Assembly: GCA_002709295.1 (NCBI GenBank)
Contig: PAQL01000011.1
Location: forward strand, 1 to 64,000
DNA length: 64,000 nucleotides
From: Phycisphaerae bacterium
Lineage (GTDB): Bacteria; Planctomycetota; Phycisphaerae; Phycisphaerales; SM1A02
Reading direction: 5' to 3'
In this document: in pieces, positions 25,900-35,383 of the stretch
How positions within the stretch are numbered: position 1 is the stretch's first letter
Layout of the letters: the number at the start of each line of letters is the position of its first letter
Notes under the pieces: model-generated
Database searches by the model: none
What the model saw: the letters and a program-made list of their open reading frames with translations, nothing else
What the model was told of the DNA's origin: nothing
Position numbers and translations under genes: made by a program

Positions 25900-27060
25900 C
25901 TACCGGCCGGAGGGCACTTTTGTTCCAGAAACCGGCCGAACCCGGAGATCCTTGAAGTGAACCACGTCTCCGTGACCGCAGAAACCGAGGTGGCCGGCCG
26001 TCCGGTCCGCTCCCGGATGATCGCGGCCACTGAGGGTTCCGTTCTTCCGGACCTCGTCCAGATCCACCTCGAGGATGACCTTTCCGTTGAGAACGACCCG
26101 GGCCTTCCTCCCCACCACCGTGATCTCCTCATGGTTCCATTCCCCGGGGGGCGCCTGATATCCGCGCAGAGCCGGGGCCAGACCGTAGATCGAACCGTGG
26201 AACTGCCAGTCCTTCAATCCCGCGTACTTGGGATGGCTGTTCTCCAGAACCTGGAACTCCATTCCCTGGTAGGCGGCGTCCCCTCCCATTGGAGCGCGGA
26301 CCGCGATGCCGTTGTTCGCCCCGGGTGGGACCTTGAAGGCGAAGCGGAAGACGAAGTCGTCGAACTGATCCGCGGTGTAGAGATTGCCTCCGGCCCGGCT
26401 CGGAAAGGTTCGGATCGCCCCATCCTCCACGCCGTAGCCCTCGGTGTTGCCGGCCCAGCCCTCGAGATCCGTGCCGTTGAAGAGGGAGGTGAAGCCCTCC
26501 TCGTCCCGAACGATCCTGGACACGGAGGCCTTGTCCAGCAGGATCGGGGCGGAACCGTGATTGCTGAACCGGACGGAGCACGGTCCGGGGCGGGACCACT
26601 TGACCGGGAATTCGAACTTCGCGAACCCTCGCCGCCAGTTGGGCCCGGTCGCGATCGTCCTCGCCGGATTCGTGCTCCAACCGTCGCTCGCACGGACATT
26701 CACCCGCAAAGCCTCATCGGAGGAACCGGAGCCCTCCTGCATCGCATTGATGCCGACGAAGAGCCGGTCACCGGGGACGAACTCACCGGGAATCTCATGC
26801 ATCACCGAATCACCGGGGAGAAGCCTGATCACGGTGCCATCCCACCACTCCGACTCCCCCTCCGGACGATCGAGGACGGTCTTCAGAGGTGCCGAGCCGT
26901 GGTACACCCAGGTCGAGCCATCGCCCGAATCCCCGGCCACGAAATCGAACTCGGAGTCCTTGATCTCGATCGGTTCATGGGCCTCCGGCGCCTCGGCGGC
27001 GATGGATCCGGTGGCGGCAAGAAGAAGTGTTCCAAGCAGGCTCTGGGTGATGGTCATCAT
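25900..27060 (-). CDS. Two-domain DUF1080 protein
   Basis: A 386-aa exported protein (signal peptide about residues 1-22, LLGTLLLAATGSIAA). Residues of about 25-180 form a beta-rich N-terminal domain with no family I can name; it looks like a carbohydrate-binding jelly roll. Residues of about 195-380 are DUF1080: FTSLFNGTDLEGWAGN, DDFVFRFAFKVPPGANNGIAVR, MEFQVLENSHPKYAGLK and a closing GHLGFCGHGDVVHFKDLRVR. The family includes 3-keto-glycoside hydrolases. It is upstream of a Gfo/Idh/MocA gene on the same strand. A TACAGT hexamer 7 nt before the first ATG favours 27060 over the next ATG at 27057. Confidence 0.87.
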   Translation of the reverse strand: MMTITQSLLGTLLLAATGSIAAEAPEAHEPIEIKDSEFDFVAGDSGDGSTWVYHGSAPLKTVLDRPEGESEWWDGTVIRLLPGDSVMHEIPGEFVPGDRLFVGINAMQEGSGSSDEALRVNVRASDGWSTNPARTIATGPNWRRGFAKFEFPVKWSRPGPCSVRFSNHGSAPILLDKASVSRIVRDEEGFTSLFNGTDLEGWAGNTEGYGVEDGAIRTFPSRAGGNLYTADQFDDFVFRFAFKVPPGANNGIAVRAPMGGDAAYQGMEFQVLENSHPKYAGLKDWQFHGSIYGLAPALRGYQAPPGEWNHEEITVVGRKARVVLNGKVILEVDLDEVRKNGTLSGRDHPGADRTAGHLGFCGHGDVVHFKDLRVRPVSGTKVPSGR

Positions 27061-27067
27061 GTGTCAC

Positions 27068-27073
27068 ACTGTA
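27068..27073 (-). promoter_or_regulatory. -10-like TACAGT, 7 nt before ATG (leaderless candidate)
   Basis: On the minus strand TACAGT ends 7 nt before the ATG at 27060. No Shine-Dalgarno sequence is visible. Confidence 0.4.
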
Positions 27074-27131
27074 CGCGCCTCCGGTCCCGAGTCCAGGCCT
27101 CCCATCTGCGATCGACCCCTTGCTTCCCCCC

Positions 27132-27944
27132 ATGACCGCTCTTCGAGACGACCAGCTTCCCGACGGCACCCTCCTGCTCCGCTCCAACCTCCTGGAGTCG
27201 CAGGGCTTCCCGCACGCCTTCTCGACCGCGATCGGACCCGACGGCCGGGACTTCGATCTGAGTCGCCCCGGGCACAGTCCCCTGGAGACGCCCGCGGACC
27301 GGCTGGACCTCGACATCACACGTTTCACCCGTGCCGTTCTTCCCGAGGGAACCCTGAACTCACCTCGTCAGGTTCATGGAATCGACATCGTCGATGCCTG
27401 CGAAGCCGACGACACGGAGGCCGATGCCGCCTGGACCGCGGATCCTGCTCGAATCGCGGCGATCAGAACCGCGGACTGCGTGCCGATCCTTCTGGCGTGT
27501 CCTCAGCGGAACGAGGTGGTCGCCGTTCATGCCGGCTGGCGCGGACTCGTCGCCGATGTTCCGGGAGCCGCGATCAGGATGCTCGTCTCGAGAGGCTCGA
27601 ACCCGGAATCCATGGTCGCGGCCATCGGGCCCGCCATCGGGGTCGAGGTGTTCGAGATCGGACCGGAGGTCGCGATCGAATTCAAGCGGGCGGGCCTGTC
27701 GGACGCCCTTCGATCCGGTTCGCCCCGACCGCACGGTGACCTGCACATGGCCGCCGTCCAGCGACTCCGGGCCGGAGGCCTCCCCGCCACCGGAATCGAC
27801 GGTGAACCGGCCTGCACCGCCTCCTCCCCGAGGTTCTTCAGTCACCGCAGGGACCATGGACGCACCGGGAGACACCTTGCAGCCATCGCCCCACGGACCG
27901 TCGCTGGATCGGATCCCACCGATCTGCGAACATGTGTTCGATGA
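27132..27944 (+). CDS. pgeF: Polyphenol oxidase/laccase-domain protein, PgeF/YfiH family
   Basis: A 270-aa protein of the multicopper-like laccase-domain family (DUF152). Landmarks are PHAFSTAIGPDG, the SPRQVHGIDIV segment with the first metal His, TADCVPILLACP with the Cys, VHAGWRG with the second His, and CTASSPRFFSHRRDHGRTGR at the end. Characterised members act as purine nucleoside phosphorylases/deaminases or as editors of peptidoglycan precursors (PgeF). The start at 27132 is the nearer of two in-frame ATGs. Its stop overlaps the next gene's ATG (ATGA), so expression is coupled to the kinase. Confidence 0.9.
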   Translation: MTALRDDQLPDGTLLLRSNLLESQGFPHAFSTAIGPDGRDFDLSRPGHSPLETPADRLDLDITRFTRAVLPEGTLNSPRQVHGIDIVDACEADDTEADAAWTADPARIAAIRTADCVPILLACPQRNEVVAVHAGWRGLVADVPGAAIRMLVSRGSNPESMVAAIGPAIGVEVFEIGPEVAIEFKRAGLSDALRSGSPRPHGDLHMAAVQRLRAGGLPATGIDGEPACTASSPRFFSHRRDHGRTGRHLAAIAPRTVAGSDPTDLRTCVR

Positions 27945-30481
27945 CCGAGGGTGACCAGAACGAACGAGACCGGGGAGATCGGGATCGCGTCCGGGCCCAG
28001 CTCGAGATCGCCGGTCGCATCCTCAGCATCGACGATCAGGAGGCATGGCCACGGATGCTCACCGAGGCCCTCGTCGACTCCGACGATCGATCGGCCGGCC
28101 CCTTCAGCATGGTGGCGGTGGTCGAGGCCCGATCGCATCCGCGCATCCTTCATGCCACCGGCGAGGTCCGCTCGGACGAATCGGTGAAGGGACATGCCTC
28201 GGAGGTCCTCGATTCGATCGGCGACGATCCGATCATGCCCTCCGCGGATGGCTGTCTGCTCGGTGCACGCATCGACGCGGAGCACGCCCTCGTCGTGACC
28301 CCGGCACCCGGCTTCGAGAAGGAGACTCCGGATCGTCTTCGGGAGGCCCTGCTCGTCTTCAGCCCCGCGATCCTCGCGGTCGATCGGGGCAACCGACTGG
28401 TCGAGACCTCGCGAAGTCTCGAGAACCACCGCCTGCTCGAGAGACGCATCGCGGAGAAGCTCAGCCGGGTCGCGAACATCCGTGATCTCGGTCAGGCGGT
28501 CACCGACCTCGCCGTTCAGCTGTTCGACATCGAATTCACCGGCATCTACTTCCGGGATCCCGAGTCGCACAATCTTCGACTGGTCGGAGCACGGGGTCTC
28601 GACGCCGAGGAGATCCGGGAGGCCGAGAGGACCGCGTGGGAACGACATCCCGGCCGGGTCATCCGGCAGGGCGAGCCGATCATGGTCGACGACACCCGTG
28701 AGGATTCGAGTCACCGAAGCGTGACCTCCCCGCATCGTCGGGTGGAGATCCGAAGCCGGTGCTACCTCCCGGTCAACTCCGGCGGCGAGATCGTCGGCAC
28801 GCTCGGACTGGCCTCCAGTCGGCCCGGGGCGTTCGGCGACTCGCATGTCGAGGACATGGAGTTTCTCGCCGATCTCGCGGGACTGACCTGGAGTCGACTC
28901 CTCGAACAGCGTCGCCGGGAGACCCGCGACCAGATCCTGATCGCGGCGGGTGACGCGGCGGAACACCTCCTCGGAGCACGTCATTGGAAGGACGTGCTAC
29001 CGGGAATCCTCGACATGATGAGGAGGTCCTTCAAGGCCGAGGCCGCCTGGTTCATCGAGGCCGGCGGCGAGGCCGTCGGGACCGACGGCAGCAGCAGCTT
29101 TCCTGCGGAGTTCGTCCGAGCGGTGGTCGAGTGCGAGCAAGGCGGCATCGCGGGAGACGGCTCCAGACCCGCACCGGGTTTCGACGCGATCGATCACCGG
29201 CTCGCCCACCCGTGGGTGGCGGCCATGGTGTCCACCCGACCCGACGGCGAGGATTCGATCCTTCTGGTGGCGGACGCCTCCGACGCCCGCGTGCACGACA
29301 ACCACTCCATCGCGGCGATTCGTGCGTTCGCGGAACCCCTCGCCGCCAAGATGGCCCGCGACGGACTCGAACAGCGACTCACCCATTCCGACCGGATGGA
29401 GCTGCTGGGACAGATGGCCAGCGGCGTCGCCCACGACATCAACAACCTCCTCACCCCCATTCTGGGAAACGCCTCCGCCCTCGCGGTCGATGAAACCGTC
29501 TCCGAACGCCGCAGGAAGCTCGGCGACATCCAGCTCGCGGCCGAACGCGGCAGGGACTTCGTCGAACAGATCCTGCTGCTGACCCGACGCCGCATCGCGA
29601 CCGACGAACGCACCAATCTCGCGGAGGTCGTGCAGGAGGCGATCACCCTTCTGTCACCCTCGACTCCAGAGAACATCAGCCTCGAGACGAGCATCGAGGA
29701 TTCCAACTTCGGCGTGATCGGTGATCGGACGGCCGTCCTCCGACTGGTCCAGAATCTCGTCACCAACGCCCGCCATGCCATTCACGAGGGACCGGGCAAG
29801 GTCCTGATCCGACTGCGTCGGGGCGAATCCGACGATCTGGTCGTGCTCGAGGTCATCGACGACGGATCAGGCATGCCGGAGGACGTCCGATCCCGGCTCT
29901 TCGATCCCTTCTTCACCACCCGTCGGAGCAGATCCGAACGCGGCCTCGGACTGACGATCGTGCACCGGATCGTGTCCGAACTCGGTGGCGAGATGCAGGT
30001 TCGAAGCCAGGAGGGCCGAGGCTCGAACTTCCTCGTGACGCTTCCCTGCATCTCCATCGAACCGGCGGGTTCCGGAGACGAACCCGCCACGTCCGGAGAG
30101 GACTCCACCATGGGCACCGGACGGATCCTCGTGGTCGATGACGACGAGATGGTCCGTTCCACGACCGAAGCCCTCGTCGCATCCCTGGGCTACGAGGTCG
30201 ACACCGCGAGCGGTGGCGAGGAGGCGATCGCCCGATCGGAATCGGTCTCCTACGACCTGATCCTCACCGACCTGAGCATGCCGGGCATGAACGGTCTCGA
30301 GCTGATCGAAAATCTTCGGAAGAAGGGATTCCAGTCCGCCGCCGCGGTCTTCACCGGCTACGGGGAGGATGCGATCGCCACCGCCGCGGAGTCCGGCGTC
30401 GACGAGGTCATCCGAAAGCCGATCTCGAGACAGGAGCTGGGAACCACCATCCGCAGACTCATCGATCGGATCCCCTCGTGA
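27941..30481 (+). CDS. Hybrid sensor histidine kinase with GAF domains and receiver
   Basis: An 846-aa cytoplasmic protein with no membrane segment. Residues of about 20-150 are a weak GAF-like region, 165-310 a clear GAF domain (TGIYFRDPESHNLRLVGA, GTLGLASSRPGAF) and 325-460 a third GAF-like region. HisKA carries H498 in SGVAHDINNLLTPIL. HATPase_c has QNLVTNARHAI, DDGSGMPEDV and RGLGLTIVHRIV. The C-terminal receiver begins ILVVDDDEMV and has phospho-acceptor D777 in LILTDLSMPG and Lys in VIRKPIS. The start at 27941 gives an ATGA overlap; an ATG at 27932 is possible. It overlaps the sulfatase start by 4 nt. The signal and output are unknown; a partner regulator may lie elsewhere. Confidence 0.92.
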   Translation: MTEGDQNERDRGDRDRVRAQLEIAGRILSIDDQEAWPRMLTEALVDSDDRSAGPFSMVAVVEARSHPRILHATGEVRSDESVKGHASEVLDSIGDDPIMPSADGCLLGARIDAEHALVVTPAPGFEKETPDRLREALLVFSPAILAVDRGNRLVETSRSLENHRLLERRIAEKLSRVANIRDLGQAVTDLAVQLFDIEFTGIYFRDPESHNLRLVGARGLDAEEIREAERTAWERHPGRVIRQGEPIMVDDTREDSSHRSVTSPHRRVEIRSRCYLPVNSGGEIVGTLGLASSRPGAFGDSHVEDMEFLADLAGLTWSRLLEQRRRETRDQILIAAGDAAEHLLGARHWKDVLPGILDMMRRSFKAEAAWFIEAGGEAVGTDGSSSFPAEFVRAVVECEQGGIAGDGSRPAPGFDAIDHRLAHPWVAAMVSTRPDGEDSILLVADASDARVHDNHSIAAIRAFAEPLAAKMARDGLEQRLTHSDRMELLGQMASGVAHDINNLLTPILGNASALAVDETVSERRRKLGDIQLAAERGRDFVEQILLLTRRRIATDERTNLAEVVQEAITLLSPSTPENISLETSIEDSNFGVIGDRTAVLRLVQNLVTNARHAIHEGPGKVLIRLRRGESDDLVVLEVIDDGSGMPEDVRSRLFDPFFTTRRSRSERGLGLTIVHRIVSELGGEMQVRSQEGRGSNFLVTLPCISIEPAGSGDEPATSGEDSTMGTGRILVVDDDEMVRSTTEALVASLGYEVDTASGGEEAIARSESVSYDLILTDLSMPGMNGLELIENLRKKGFQSAAAVFTGYGEDAIATAAESGVDEVIRKPISRQELGTTIRRLIDRIPS

Positions 30482-31881
30482 AGCGTGGATGGAGATCACG
30501 GGCCGCGGCCATGCTGGCGATACCCGTCCTCGCGATCGTCGCGGTGGCCGGAGAGGCGGACGATGACGCCCCGCCCTCCATCGTGATCCTGCTCGCCGAC
30601 GATGCCGGCTGGGCGGACTTCGGATTCCAGGGCGGCGACGGCTTCGAAACCCCCGCCCTCGACCGACTGGCTTCGGAAGGCCTCGTGCTCGAGGCCTGCT
30701 ACGTCACCGCCTCGGTGTGCAGTCCGTCGAGAGCCGGACTCCTCACCGGTCGACACCAGCAGCGATTCGGGCACGAGTACAACCTCCCCGGGACGGCGCC
30801 TCGATCCACGGGCGGACTTCCGCTCGAGGAACGCACGATCGCGGACCGGCTTCAGGCGGTCGGATACGTCACCGGGCTGATGGGCAAGTGGCATCTCGGA
30901 CTCGACGACGTGTTCCTCCCCACGCACCGGGGCTTCGACGAATTCCGCGGCTTGAGAGCGGGAAGCCGTTCCTACTTCGGAAGCGACAAGCTCGAGGGTT
31001 CCGACCGGGCATGGGAGCGCATCGACGCCGACGGCCACCGGACCACCCCCGAGTCGGAGATCACCTACGTCACCGATCTGATCGCCGACGAATCGGTCGA
31101 CTTCATCCGACGGCACGCCGGTCGACCCTTCCTGCTGGTGGCATCGTTCACCGCACCACACACCCCGATGCACGCGCTTCCCGAGGATCTCGAGGCGGTT
31201 CCGGACGGAGTCGGACCGGATCGGAGACGCACCTGTGCCGCCATGACCATCGCACTGGACCGCGCCTGCGGCAGAATCGTGGAGGCCCTCGACGCCGGCG
31301 GTCGCGATTCGATCGTCATCTTCCTCGGGGACAACGGTGGTGCCACCAACAACGGTTCGGACAACGGGCCCTTGCGCGGGATGAAGGGGTCGCACTTCGA
31401 AGGCGGCATCCGGGTTCCCGGCATCTGGCGCAGTCGCGACGGCCGGTCGGGCCGCATCCCGCAGCCGGTGAGCGTGCTGGACATCGACGCCACGATCCTC
31501 GAGATCGCCGGAGCCGACCTCGAGGGACTCGACGGTGTCGATCTCCGGCCGTGGATCTCGGAGGATCGGACCGACCGCCCTCGCCGGCTCCTGCACTGGC
31601 GACGTGGTCCGGTCGCCACCATTCGCGACGGCGACCTCAAGGCCATCAGGGTCGAGGGACGACAGACGCTGCTGTTCGACCTCGAGCAGGATCCGGGCGA
31701 GACCCGGGATCTCTCCGGCGAACGGCCGGGACGGGTGGTGAGCCTGCTCGCCCGACTGGCGGCCTGGGAGCGGGAACTCTCGGATCCGGAATGGACCACC
31801 GGTCAGCGCTGGCGGAACAACCTGCTTCGCAAGCACGATCAGTCCGTGATCGGGCGAGAGGCGGAGCGTCGACTCCCGTGA
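30478..31881 (+). CDS. Type I sulfatase
   Basis: A 467-aa exported sulfatase starting with GTG, which overlaps the preceding stop as GTGA. A signal peptide (AAAMLAIPVLAIVAVAG) precedes the domain. IVILLADDAGWADFGFQG supplies metal ligands. The formylglycine motif is CSPSRAGLLTGR with C81, the residue a formylglycine-generating enzyme must oxidise. LMGKWHLG and FLGDNGG are further active-site segments. It hydrolyses sulfate esters, presumably from algal or other sulfated polysaccharides, in the periplasm. It lacks a second subunit and has the usual length for arylsulfatase A-like enzymes. The substrate cannot be inferred. Confidence 0.92.
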   Translation: MKRGWRSRAAAMLAIPVLAIVAVAGEADDDAPPSIVILLADDAGWADFGFQGGDGFETPALDRLASEGLVLEACYVTASVCSPSRAGLLTGRHQQRFGHEYNLPGTAPRSTGGLPLEERTIADRLQAVGYVTGLMGKWHLGLDDVFLPTHRGFDEFRGLRAGSRSYFGSDKLEGSDRAWERIDADGHRTTPESEITYVTDLIADESVDFIRRHAGRPFLLVASFTAPHTPMHALPEDLEAVPDGVGPDRRRTCAAMTIALDRACGRIVEALDAGGRDSIVIFLGDNGGATNNGSDNGPLRGMKGSHFEGGIRVPGIWRSRDGRSGRIPQPVSVLDIDATILEIAGADLEGLDGVDLRPWISEDRTDRPRRLLHWRRGPVATIRDGDLKAIRVEGRQTLLFDLEQDPGETRDLSGERPGRVVSLLARLAAWERELSDPEWTTGQRWRNNLLRKHDQSVIGREAERRLP

Positions 31882-32873
31882 GCGGGCGGACACCACCAGT
31901 CTCCGAGGAGGGACCGCCCGAAGCGTGGATGTCCAGAGTCCGTGAGGACTACGAGGATCACCCGGGAATCGCGGATCGGATCCTCGGCAACGTGAGCGAT
32001 CCACGCTGGCGAGGCCTTCGGCTGAACTCCCTCCGCGGCGATCCGGACCGGACCCGGCGTGAACTCGAGGATGCCGGCATCGCGGGGGAATCCCTGCCGT
32101 GGTTCGAGGATGCGATCGTCGTGGACGAGGGGACCGCACAGCGGGCGAAGGACCATCCTGCATGGAACGAGGGACGCATCATCCTGCAGTCCCCCAGTTC
32201 ACTGGCCGCAGTCCGAGCCCTCGACGCTCGACCCGGCGAACGGATCCTCGACCTCTGCGCCGCTCCCGGTGGCAAGTCCGCTGCGATCGCGGCCTCGACC
32301 GGAGGCCCCATCGACCTGGTGGCCAACGACCGCAGTCGGAACCGGTGCCATCGGATGCGGGCGCTCTTCGAAACGCTCGGCGTCGAGGCGGGCATCCGGA
32401 CCGGCCCCGGAGAACGCATGCCCGGTCCCCGGGAGGGCGGATTCGACCGGGTGCTGGTGGACGTCCCCTGCTCGGGCGAGGGTCGGTTCCATGTCGATGA
32501 CCCACGCACCTGGGCCGAGTGGACGCCGAAGGCGACTCGCAGACTCGCCTCGCTCCAGAAGTCGCTCCTGCATGCGGCCATCCAGCTGGTGAGGCCGGGA
32601 GGTCGGATCGTCTACTCGACCTGCACCCTGGGGCGCACCGAGAACGAGGCGGTGATCGCACGAGCCCTGCAGCGTTACGGAGATGAACCGCATCGAATCG
32701 TGCTCGATCCGCTTCCGGAGGAGATCCCCGAAGGTGTTCCCCTGATCGATCCTCCGGATGAGGTCCATGCCGATTCGAGCATGCGGCGTTTCGTCCCGGA
32801 CGGCACCGGTTCCACGGTGCGAAGAAGCCTCGACGGCTTCTTCATCGCCGCCCTCCGCACCCGGGGGGGCTGA
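31878..32873 (+). CDS. RsmB/NOL1/NOP2-family RNA cytosine-C5 methyltransferase
   Basis: A 331-aa SAM-dependent methyltransferase. RWRGLRLNSLRGD starts the N-terminal part. ILDLCAAPGGKS is the SAM-binding motif I, FDRVLVDVPCSGEG carries C198 (product release), and IVYSTCTLGRTENE carries C249 (nucleophile). The C-terminal segment SSMRRFVPDGTGSTVRRSLDGFFIAALR is typical. It methylates C5 of cytosine in rRNA or tRNA; the target position is not predictable. I chose the GTG at 31878 because it gives a GTGA overlap with the sulfatase stop; an ATG at 31929 would shorten it by 17 residues. It is the last gene of the coupled set. Confidence 0.88.
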   Translation: MSGRTPPVSEEGPPEAWMSRVREDYEDHPGIADRILGNVSDPRWRGLRLNSLRGDPDRTRRELEDAGIAGESLPWFEDAIVVDEGTAQRAKDHPAWNEGRIILQSPSSLAAVRALDARPGERILDLCAAPGGKSAAIAASTGGPIDLVANDRSRNRCHRMRALFETLGVEAGIRTGPGERMPGPREGGFDRVLVDVPCSGEGRFHVDDPRTWAEWTPKATRRLASLQKSLLHAAIQLVRPGGRIVYSTCTLGRTENEAVIARALQRYGDEPHRIVLDPLPEEIPEGVPLIDPPDEVHADSSMRRFVPDGTGSTVRRSLDGFFIAALRTRGG

Positions 32874-32929
32874 CACCCCTGCATCCTCCTCGAGGATCGA
32901 ACCGATCCATCAACCGCCGATGTCGGCGA

Positions 32930-32935
32930 TACGCT
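32930..32935 (+). promoter_or_regulatory. -10-like TACGCT, 6 nt before ATG (leaderless candidate)
   Basis: TACGCT ends 6 nt before the ATG of sthA at 32942. No ribosome binding site is visible. Confidence 0.4.
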
Positions 32936-32941
32936 GTAGGC

Positions 32942-34471
32942 ATGTCGCAGAAGAAGAACAGCTACGACCTGCTCGTGATCGGCAGCGGCCCCGCCGGTCA
33001 GTCGGCCGCCATCCAGGCTTCGAAACTCCACAAGCGGGTCGCGATCGTCGAGAAGGAACCAAGAGTGGGCGGTGTCTGTGCCTTCACCGGCACCATTCCC
33101 TCCAAGACACTCCGAGAGGCGATCCTCGAATCGGTGGGTCCCGCCCGCTTCGGCGGGAGCGAGTGGCACCTCACCCGTCGACCGGAGATGTCCGAGCTGC
33201 TCGACCGGGTCCGTCAGGTGATGCGATCCGAGGCGGCGGTGGTCCGCGACAGTCTCGCCCGCAACGACATCGAGGTCATCGAGGCCGAAGCATCGTTCAA
33301 GGACCCCCGCCACATCGTGCTCAAGGAGGGACACGGAGACCGCATCATCGAGGCTGATCGCGTCCTGATCGCCTGCGGCACCGTGGCCGCCTCACCTCCC
33401 ACCGGTCCGAGCGACGGCCAGCGGATCCTCACCAGCGACGACATCACCCGACTCGAGGAACTTCCATCGAGTCTCGCGGTCGTGGGCGGTGGCGTGATCG
33501 GGGTCGAGTACGCCTCGATCTTCGCGACCGCCGGCGTGCAGGTGACCCTGATCGATCGACGGGAACGACTGCTCGACTTCGTCGATCGGGAGATCGTCGA
33601 CGAACTGATGCACCAGATGCGGAACTTCGACGTGACCTTCCGGCTCGGAGAGGCGGTGGCCCGGGTGGAGCTCTTCGAGGAGGGGAACCGCAGCGAGGTC
33701 GACCTCGAACTCGAAAGCGGCAAGCGGATCGTCTCGGAAGCGGTGCTGTTCTCGATCGGAAGGAAGCCGGTCACCGAACCCCTGCACCTGGGACATGCCG
33801 GCGTGGAGACCGATGCCAAGGGAAGAATCCCGGTCGACGAGTCGTTTCAGACCAGCGTCCCGGGGATCTACGCGGCCGGCGACGTCATCGGTTTCCCCGC
33901 CCTCGCCGCCACCAGCAGCGAACAGGGCCGGATCGCCGCGTGTCGCATGTTCGGCCATGAGGTCTCCGACTTCGACCGGGTCTATCCCTACGGGATCTAC
34001 GCGATCCCCGAGATCTCGATGTGCGGCGACAACGAGGAGCAGCTCACCGAGGCCCGCGTTCCGTACGAGATCGGAGTCGCTCGATACCGCGAGACCGCCC
34101 GGGGACAGATCATGGGCGACGACACGGGCATGCTGAAGATGATCTTCCACCGGGAGACCCGGAAGCTGCTGGGTGTGCACTGCATCGGGACGCACGCCAC
34201 CGAACTGATCCACATCGGCCAGGCGGTGATCGCCCTGGACGGGGGCCTCGACTACTTCCTCAACGCCGTGTTCAACTACCCCACCCTCGCCGAGGTCTAC
34301 AAGATCGCGGCCCACAACGCGGCGAATCGGCTCCGTCATGTCCGGCCCCCGAGGACCTCCGGCCCCAAGCCCGGCGGTGATCCGGTGCTCGCCGCCGAGG
34401 TTCCCGAGAACGACGACCCTCGCCCGCTTCCCGCCACCCGGCTGACCGAGCGGACCGAGACGACCGACTGA
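32942..34471 (+). CDS. sthA: Si-specific soluble NAD(P)+ transhydrogenase
   Basis: A 509-aa flavoprotein of the pyridine nucleotide-disulfide oxidoreductase family. The FAD motif is GSGPAG (residues 14-19). The region homologous to the redox disulfide reads CAFTGTIPSK: the second cysteine is Thr, as in soluble transhydrogenases and unlike dihydrolipoamide dehydrogenase. The NAD(P) motif is VVGGGVIGVEYASIFA. The C-terminal dimerisation domain carries HCIGTHATELIHIGQ, and a 30-40-residue Pro-rich tail extends beyond the usual length. It interconverts NADH and NADPH in the cytoplasm. It is a single-gene unit. Confidence 0.92.
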   Translation: MSQKKNSYDLLVIGSGPAGQSAAIQASKLHKRVAIVEKEPRVGGVCAFTGTIPSKTLREAILESVGPARFGGSEWHLTRRPEMSELLDRVRQVMRSEAAVVRDSLARNDIEVIEAEASFKDPRHIVLKEGHGDRIIEADRVLIACGTVAASPPTGPSDGQRILTSDDITRLEELPSSLAVVGGGVIGVEYASIFATAGVQVTLIDRRERLLDFVDREIVDELMHQMRNFDVTFRLGEAVARVELFEEGNRSEVDLELESGKRIVSEAVLFSIGRKPVTEPLHLGHAGVETDAKGRIPVDESFQTSVPGIYAAGDVIGFPALAATSSEQGRIAACRMFGHEVSDFDRVYPYGIYAIPEISMCGDNEEQLTEARVPYEIGVARYRETARGQIMGDDTGMLKMIFHRETRKLLGVHCIGTHATELIHIGQAVIALDGGLDYFLNAVFNYPTLAEVYKIAAHNAANRLRHVRPPRTSGPKPGGDPVLAAEVPENDDPRPLPATRLTERTETTD

Positions 34472-34495
34472 GGACGGCGATCGTCAGAAATGAAA

Positions 34496-34525
34496 GACGG
34501 GCCGCGGCATGAGCCGCGACCCGTC
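34496..34525 (-). terminator. Hairpin between convergent genes
   Basis: 13-bp arms with one mismatch around a 4-nt ATGA loop. On the minus strand it is followed by TTTCATTTC, so it fits termination of the PEP-CTERM-like gene. It may also serve sthA. Confidence 0.7.
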
Positions 34526-34546
34526 TGTGGGAACGCAGGTGTCGGA

Positions 34547-35206
34547 TCAGTCTCGTCGTCGCCGCGCGCCGAAGCCGCAGACGAGGGCCAGAGAGATCAC
34601 ACCGGGGGTGGGAATCACGGTGTACGAATTGGACATCGGACTCGATGATCCGCTGCCCCATCCGGGCTGGACGTCGTTCGTGGAGAGGAGGTCGATCGCA
34701 GGATCGCTCTCGCCTCCACCCGTCGTGCCGATGTCGAAGTTGAAGGTGTCTCCGAGCTCGAGCCCGAGATCCGCAAGAGCCATCCGGTAGGTGATGCGAT
34801 CACCCTCCCAGTCGACCTCGGGGCTCACACCACCGGTGCCGATCCAGTCGCCGGAGCTGTCCATCCTGTAGGCGCCGCCCCCACCGCCCCCGTCGATCCA
34901 GCTGCCCATGAAGGCGTCGATCCCGGAGGGCGTCGTGATCTGGCGACCCCATGGATTCTCGAGGGACTGATTCTCGAAGCCGACGCGATCGATCAGCATC
35001 ACGTACTTGCCCCAGTCGGCATTCAGATCGAGGAAGTCGATCGACACCACGAGATCGAAATCATCGTTGGTGATCTCGGCCCCGATGATGTCGAGGTTCG
35101 TCAAGCCACCGTCGAATATGTCGGCGGCGTCGTCGGTGTAGTAGTCGGCGGCAGCGAATCCGGTGGTACCGAACACGGCCATGGCGCATGCGACGGATCT
35201 CAGCAT
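34547..35206 (-). CDS. PEP-CTERM-like secreted protein
   Basis: A 219-aa exported protein. AAGGAG precedes the ATG at 35206, followed by a signal peptide (MLRSVACAMAVFGTTGFAAA). The body is Asp/Gly-rich and contains beta-strands and a glycine run (WIDGGGGGGAYRMD). The C-terminus is IPTPGVISLALVCGFGARRRRD: a Pro turn, a hydrophobic stretch and an Arg cluster, the shape of an exosortase sorting signal. I do not recognise the body domain. The longer open frame to 35359 lacks a leader and was not used. Confidence 0.82.
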   Translation of the reverse strand: MLRSVACAMAVFGTTGFAAADYYTDDAADIFDGGLTNLDIIGAEITNDDFDLVVSIDFLDLNADWGKYVMLIDRVGFENQSLENPWGRQITTPSGIDAFMGSWIDGGGGGGAYRMDSSGDWIGTGGVSPEVDWEGDRITYRMALADLGLELGDTFNFDIGTTGGGESDPAIDLLSTNDVQPGWGSGSSSPMSNSYTVIPTPGVISLALVCGFGARRRRD

Positions 35207-35256
35207 GTCTCTGTCTCTCCTTGGGAAATCGACGCCGGCGGGAACCGATGTCGCTG

Positions 35257-35290
35257 GGAAATGCGGGACTGGGTGTGATCCCGCATTTCC
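35257..35290. repeat. 12-bp perfect inverted repeat upstream of PEP-CTERM-like gene
   Basis: Arms GGAAATGCGGGA and its complement are separated by 10 bp. It lies about 50 nt upstream of the start at 35206 and also about 95 nt past the ABC operon's last stop. It could terminate the ABC operon or act in the leader of the downstream gene; there is no T-run. Confidence 0.5.
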
Positions 35291-35383
35291 AATATCCCCG
35301 CCCGGGGGCCCGCAAACAAGGATTGATCCGGAAATTCGCGGTTGATCCCCCGAAAGCACCCGTTGAGTGGGGACCAGAAGCCT

